Under the pieces are notes generated by a model that was not told the origin of the DNA, made no database searches, and saw only the letters and a program-made list of their open reading frames with translations. 41,697 bases of DNA. Source: Tubiluchus corallicola. Taxonomy: Eukaryota; Priapulida; Priapulimorpha; Priapulimorphida; Tubiluchidae. The position numbers and the translations under genes were made by a program. Below are positions 28,458 through 41,697 of this stretch, in pieces. The stretch's first letter is position 1; each line of letters opens with the position of its first letter. The stretch covers positions 1 to 41,697 of the forward strand of contig JAQGDQ010001427.1 of the NCBI GenBank assembly GCA_030141605.1. The letters are read 5' to 3'.

Positions 28458-28530
28458 GTCGTCGATCACGTGTCGATCACGTGTGATCACGTGTCGATCA
28501 CGTGTCAAACACGTGTCGATCACGTGTGAT
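28458..28530. repeat. CACGTG (E-box) cluster
   Basis: Six CACGTG palindromes in about 70 bp, in a GTCGATCACGTGT unit. It lies about 1.4 kb beyond the 3' end of the ACE-like gene and 1.3 kb from the 41-bp array, which also carries CACGTG. Confidence 0.85.
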
Positions 28531-28779
28531 TCAATCACCATAATTTCAGTTGTTTAGTCGACTGATATTTGCTGAATAAGTGTGAAAGAAATCGCAAAAC
28601 TGCAGGTGCACAGAACACAATCGCAAACATTTTTGTATTATTATTTAATGCTATCTAACATCTGTAAAAATTACATGATTCGCGTGTGTTGTTAATATTG
28701 GTAGATCTTATCTTAGTACTATTATTGTAAGTTAGAAAAATTTCAACAATTCATACCTGCCAACTATAATTTTCTAATT

Positions 28780-29161
28780 AATAAGCCTTTTCACAAATTC
28801 GTTGTGCGCACGCGCAGTTGCTGTAGGTCAAAGACTAAGTGTATCACAGCAAAGTACAACCTTCACGTAACAGGTAGGTAAAGCAAAGCTGTATAGCGAA
28901 TCAGTTCAGTAATTTCAATTGTTTTACGTGGCCTTTACTTTATACATTAGTCTGTGCATTGAGTGATTTACTAGAAGGATCTTGCTTGGGAACAAGAAAA
29001 AATGAACTAGGTAAGGTTCTAGCTAGCTGTTAAACCTGTTACTATTACAACAGCATGGACTGTGAGACGTTGTCATTTGTACACAAATGCGTTGTCTGGT
29101 ACAGTTGACCTTTAACCTTTTCACGATCATAATTAATCACTGAAACTGTGAAAAGTTTATT
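28780..29161 (+). mobile_element. MITE family 1, copy III
   Basis: 382 bp, intact. Left end AATAAGCCTTTTCACAAATT, right end AACTGTGAAAAGTTTATT. The interior contains GGGAACAAGAAAAAATGAAC and is colinear with copy I. Confidence 0.8.
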
Positions 29162-29539
29162 ATAATTAGAAACATCAATGCAATCTAAATGTATTCTCAT
29201 CAGAAATTTTTATAAAGCAGCTCTTACAGCAATATTTTAATATTAAAAAATAGAATTGTGATTAGGATTTTTTAACTTACAGCAATTTCCAAGAATTTTA
29301 CTTATTTTCTGCCATCTCGATGTTATAGTGTAAATGAATGCAGCCTATACTGATGTATGGACGTTGCTTATGTGATAAATAGTTGTAAAAAGTATTCTTG
29401 TACCAGATCTAGTGGATTAATCAGATACCATTGATTAACACCAAATCATTAAATCTAAATCAAATTATTGCTTGGTAACATTTCTGTAATCAACTTTGCT
29501 AGTTTTTGTTTTAGGTAACAATTAAGCTTTGGAAGGCCA

Positions 29540-29800
29540 ATGGAAACTTTATTGCTTATTTTTAATATTGATAAATCATTGAGGAATATTAATAAATCGA
29601 TTTTGAATATTCATAAAACAATTTCGAATATTCATGATTGACGTTTTTTAATTTCACAATAATTTATTAATATTAGCACATGCATCATTTTGAAACATAG
29701 AAATGTTGTTTATTATTACTAGTAGATGAATTATGAATAGACAAAATTAATTACGAAAATTCAAAAATGATTTATGAATATTCAAAATAGGTTTATGAAA
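29540..29800. repeat. AT-rich patch with AATATTCATAAA-type repeats
   Basis: Short direct and inverted copies of GAATATTCATAAA and TTTATGAATATTC recur several times and could fold back. No ends or target duplication are clear. Confidence 0.4.
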
Positions 29801-29920
29801 AATTAGAAAAAATGTTTTGTGAATGTTCCTCATTCAAAATAAGCATTAAATTCTACTTTGACCCTCCATATTTAGTACATTTTTCATGTACACCTGTAAA
29901 CACTAGGAAAATATTCATTG

Positions 29921-29926
29921 TTTATT
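29921..29926 (-). promoter_or_regulatory. poly(A) signal of ACE-like gene, 2 nt after stop
   Basis: Minus strand reads TAG CA AATAAA. If used, the 3' untranslated region would be only some 20-30 nt. Confidence 0.45.
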
Positions 29927-29928
29927 TG

Positions 29929-39965
<10,037 letters not shown>

Positions 39966-40010
39966 CTGAAAATCATCAACAATGTATTTCTATTATGCTG
40001 TCTATATAAA

Positions 40011-40182
40011 ACACGAATGAATGAATGAATGAATGAATGCATGAATGAATAAATGAACGAATGAATAAATGAATGTATGAATGAATGAATGAACGAATGA
40101 ATGAATGAATGAAGGAATGAATGAATGAATGAACGAATGTATGAATGAACGAACGAATGAATGAATGAATGAATGAATAATA
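40011..40182. repeat. (GAAT)n tetranucleotide repeat
   Basis: About 40 units of GAAT with scattered variants (GAAC, GTAT, AAAT), 46 bp upstream (gene sense) of the ACE exon at 39692-39965. Minus-strand frames reading HSFIHSF are artefacts. Confidence 0.95.
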
Positions 40183-40335
40183 CAATATTATTAAGACTGT
40201 CTGAAATCTTCATTGCAAAAAAATACATTTACCGATATTAAAATTATTACGCGCAATGCCAGATTGTTAATTAACCTCGAGCTGATATTTATCCTAATGA
40301 CTATAGAAAATATTTGCATTTATATGAGCACATCT

Positions 40336-40888
40336 AGGACTAGTTTATGTTGTGGGCATCCTTCTGTCTCGGAAGACAATGGAGTGTGCGCCAAGAGAGT
40401 CAGTTATTGATCACATTGATGGAGCTGCAGCGTCGACTGTGGCTGAGCAGTCCGATCCTTGAACGTCTCCGGGGCGCACGCCTGGGCAAGGTGTATGGAG
40501 ATCCTGAGTTACCCAGACAACAGGAACCCCCTCTCTTCCTCCCCGGTGTAGTCCAAAGGAAAGCGGAGCGATACGTTTGGCACCAGGTTGGCTGCCGGAG
40601 TCAGTGAGCATGCTGCACTGGTCAGCCTTCGGGGCTCCACTCCTGATTTGGAAGGTTTACTCCTCTACACATGGCCGTTGGGTCACTTGACCTCCTCCGC
40701 CCTCTAGCCGTTGGCTGCTTGTGCAGCTCCTCCGCCTAGTGTCGAGATACAGCGTGGGCATCCCGCAAACCTACAGCACCTGGTATTCCTAGGCGGTCAC
40801 CCATGCAAGTACTAACCAGGCTCTACGTTGCTTAACTTCGGTGATCAGACGAGAACCGGTGTTCTCAACATGATAAGGACTAGTTTAT
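40336..40888 (-). mobile_element. 5S-rRNA-derived SINE-like element, copy 2, with 13-bp target duplication
   Basis: The element at 40349-40875 is flanked by AGGACTAGTTTAT at 40336-40348 and 40876-40888. On the minus strand a 5'-shortened 5S head (40768-40875) begins TATCATGTTGAGAACACCGG and ends GGTGCTGTAGG. The body is nearly identical to copy 1, ending GGATGCCCACAAC. The long variable duplication implies LINE-driven retroposition. Confidence 0.88.
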
Positions 40889-41697
40889 ACATGACCTATA
40901 TTGTTGAAAAACTCATTACAGCAACAATATGAGCAAAATTTTGCAGACCAGTTAAATATTTACACATTTCAGCATATGTCAATAATATTTTTTTACAATA
41001 TTTGCAAATGCATGAATTAAAGGTCTCATTGTTAGTAAGTGAATAATGAAAAGGTACAGAAAGTTAATTTACATGAACTGAATCACTCCTATGTCGATGT
41101 CAGACGACTTTGTGACGTGTTTTTTAAAATAAATAAATAAATAAATACCCAAAATATGAGCCGGAATTGGGCCGCTTTGCGGAACTTTGTCGCGTCCGTA
41201 AAATTCCGCAAGTTTGTGACGCACGTAAGCATGTAGTTGGAAATACAGCGGCTTTAGCTGTTCCCATCGCTGTTGTACGTAACCCCGGAAATCCGGAATG
41301 TCATAGTTCCGTCGTCTGTAATCGCCGTGATCCGTGTAACCTAAACAAAGTGTAATTATACTTCGTAGTTTGGTAGTTAACGTAAATTACACATAAACGA
41401 ATAGCAATAGTATTAGTAGTTTATTGACAAGGATTATCTTGTTACAGGGAGTGAGTGTTGATAGTAAAACAATAAACATCCATCTTATGTCCAGAAAGAA
41501 ACGAGTCGTTTAACATTATCATAGAACAAAAATACATGGCCTCCAATCAATTATAATGCTATTTTAATATACCTCTATGTAAATTAAACATACACTGTGG
41601 TCGTTTCTTCTCCTCTTTTCCTTCTTCCTATCCCTAATCTTACTATTTTTTTCCATTCCATCATGTCTACTAATCCTAACCATCTTTCATTCACTCA
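40889..41697. other. right-edge intronic or 5' flank of ACE-like gene, nothing recognised
   Basis: N-terminal ACE exons were looked for on the minus strand and not found here. A short (AAAT)n occurs near 41130, and 41160-41345 is a GC-richer patch with an open plus-strand frame of no recognisable family. Confidence 0.45.

Noticed and set aside
41167-41355. Frame near the right edge considered as an ACE N-terminal exon
   Set aside because: It is on the opposite strand and lacks ACE motifs.

Overview
The window is animal nuclear DNA, probably from an invertebrate. Coding sequence is split into short exons with GT-AG introns (one GC-AG). The rest is AT-rich and packed with transposons, microsatellites and minisatellites. 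I cannot name the species. There are no operons, ribosome binding sites or prokaryotic signals.

Layout: (1) 1-5440 (+): the last four coding exons of a 15-hydroxyprostaglandin-dehydrogenase-like SDR gene (copy A), preceded by a hAT MITE and a LINE fragment that has become a 90-bp minisatellite. (2) 5581-5693 (+): a lone exon resembling the spliceosomal cyclophilin CWC27. (3) 5700-9000: repeats and a 5S-rRNA-derived SINE-like element. (4) 9020-15081 (+): a complete seven-exon SDR gene (copy B, 264 aa). Exons 4-7 of A and B and their introns are one tandem duplication (1624-5439 and 10803-16337), so each copy serves as an empty-site control for insertions in the other. (5) 16791-21730 (-): a complete five-exon METTL27/WBSCR27-like methyltransferase gene (226 aa). 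A 1.3-kb minisatellite fills its last intron and inverted copies of a MITE lie on either side of its first three exons. (6) 21846-29161: nested MITE and LINE pieces, a 41-bp x ~40 minisatellite with an E-box in nearly every unit, a likely solo LTR, and a second CACGTG cluster. (7) 29929-39965 (-): the C-terminal six exons (about 350 aa) of an angiotensin-converting-enzyme (peptidase family M2) gene; its N-terminal exons lie beyond the right edge. Its introns hold TTAA-flanked MITEs, a hAT MITE with an exact 8-bp target duplication, a probable solo LTR, LINE fragments, (CA/CGCA)n and (CT)n tracts, and a 1.4-kb Foldback-like element made of 42-bp repeats between matching inverted ends. (8) 40336-40888: a second 5S-derived element with a 13-bp target duplication.

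The three genes show no obvious shared pathway beyond being metabolic or processing enzymes. The most interesting content is the repeat biology: a new-looking 5S-derived SINE, a Foldback-like element, and at least six unrelated arrays with 41-46-bp units. In the ACE gene, the second-chloride-site arginine is replaced by glycine at a splice junction.
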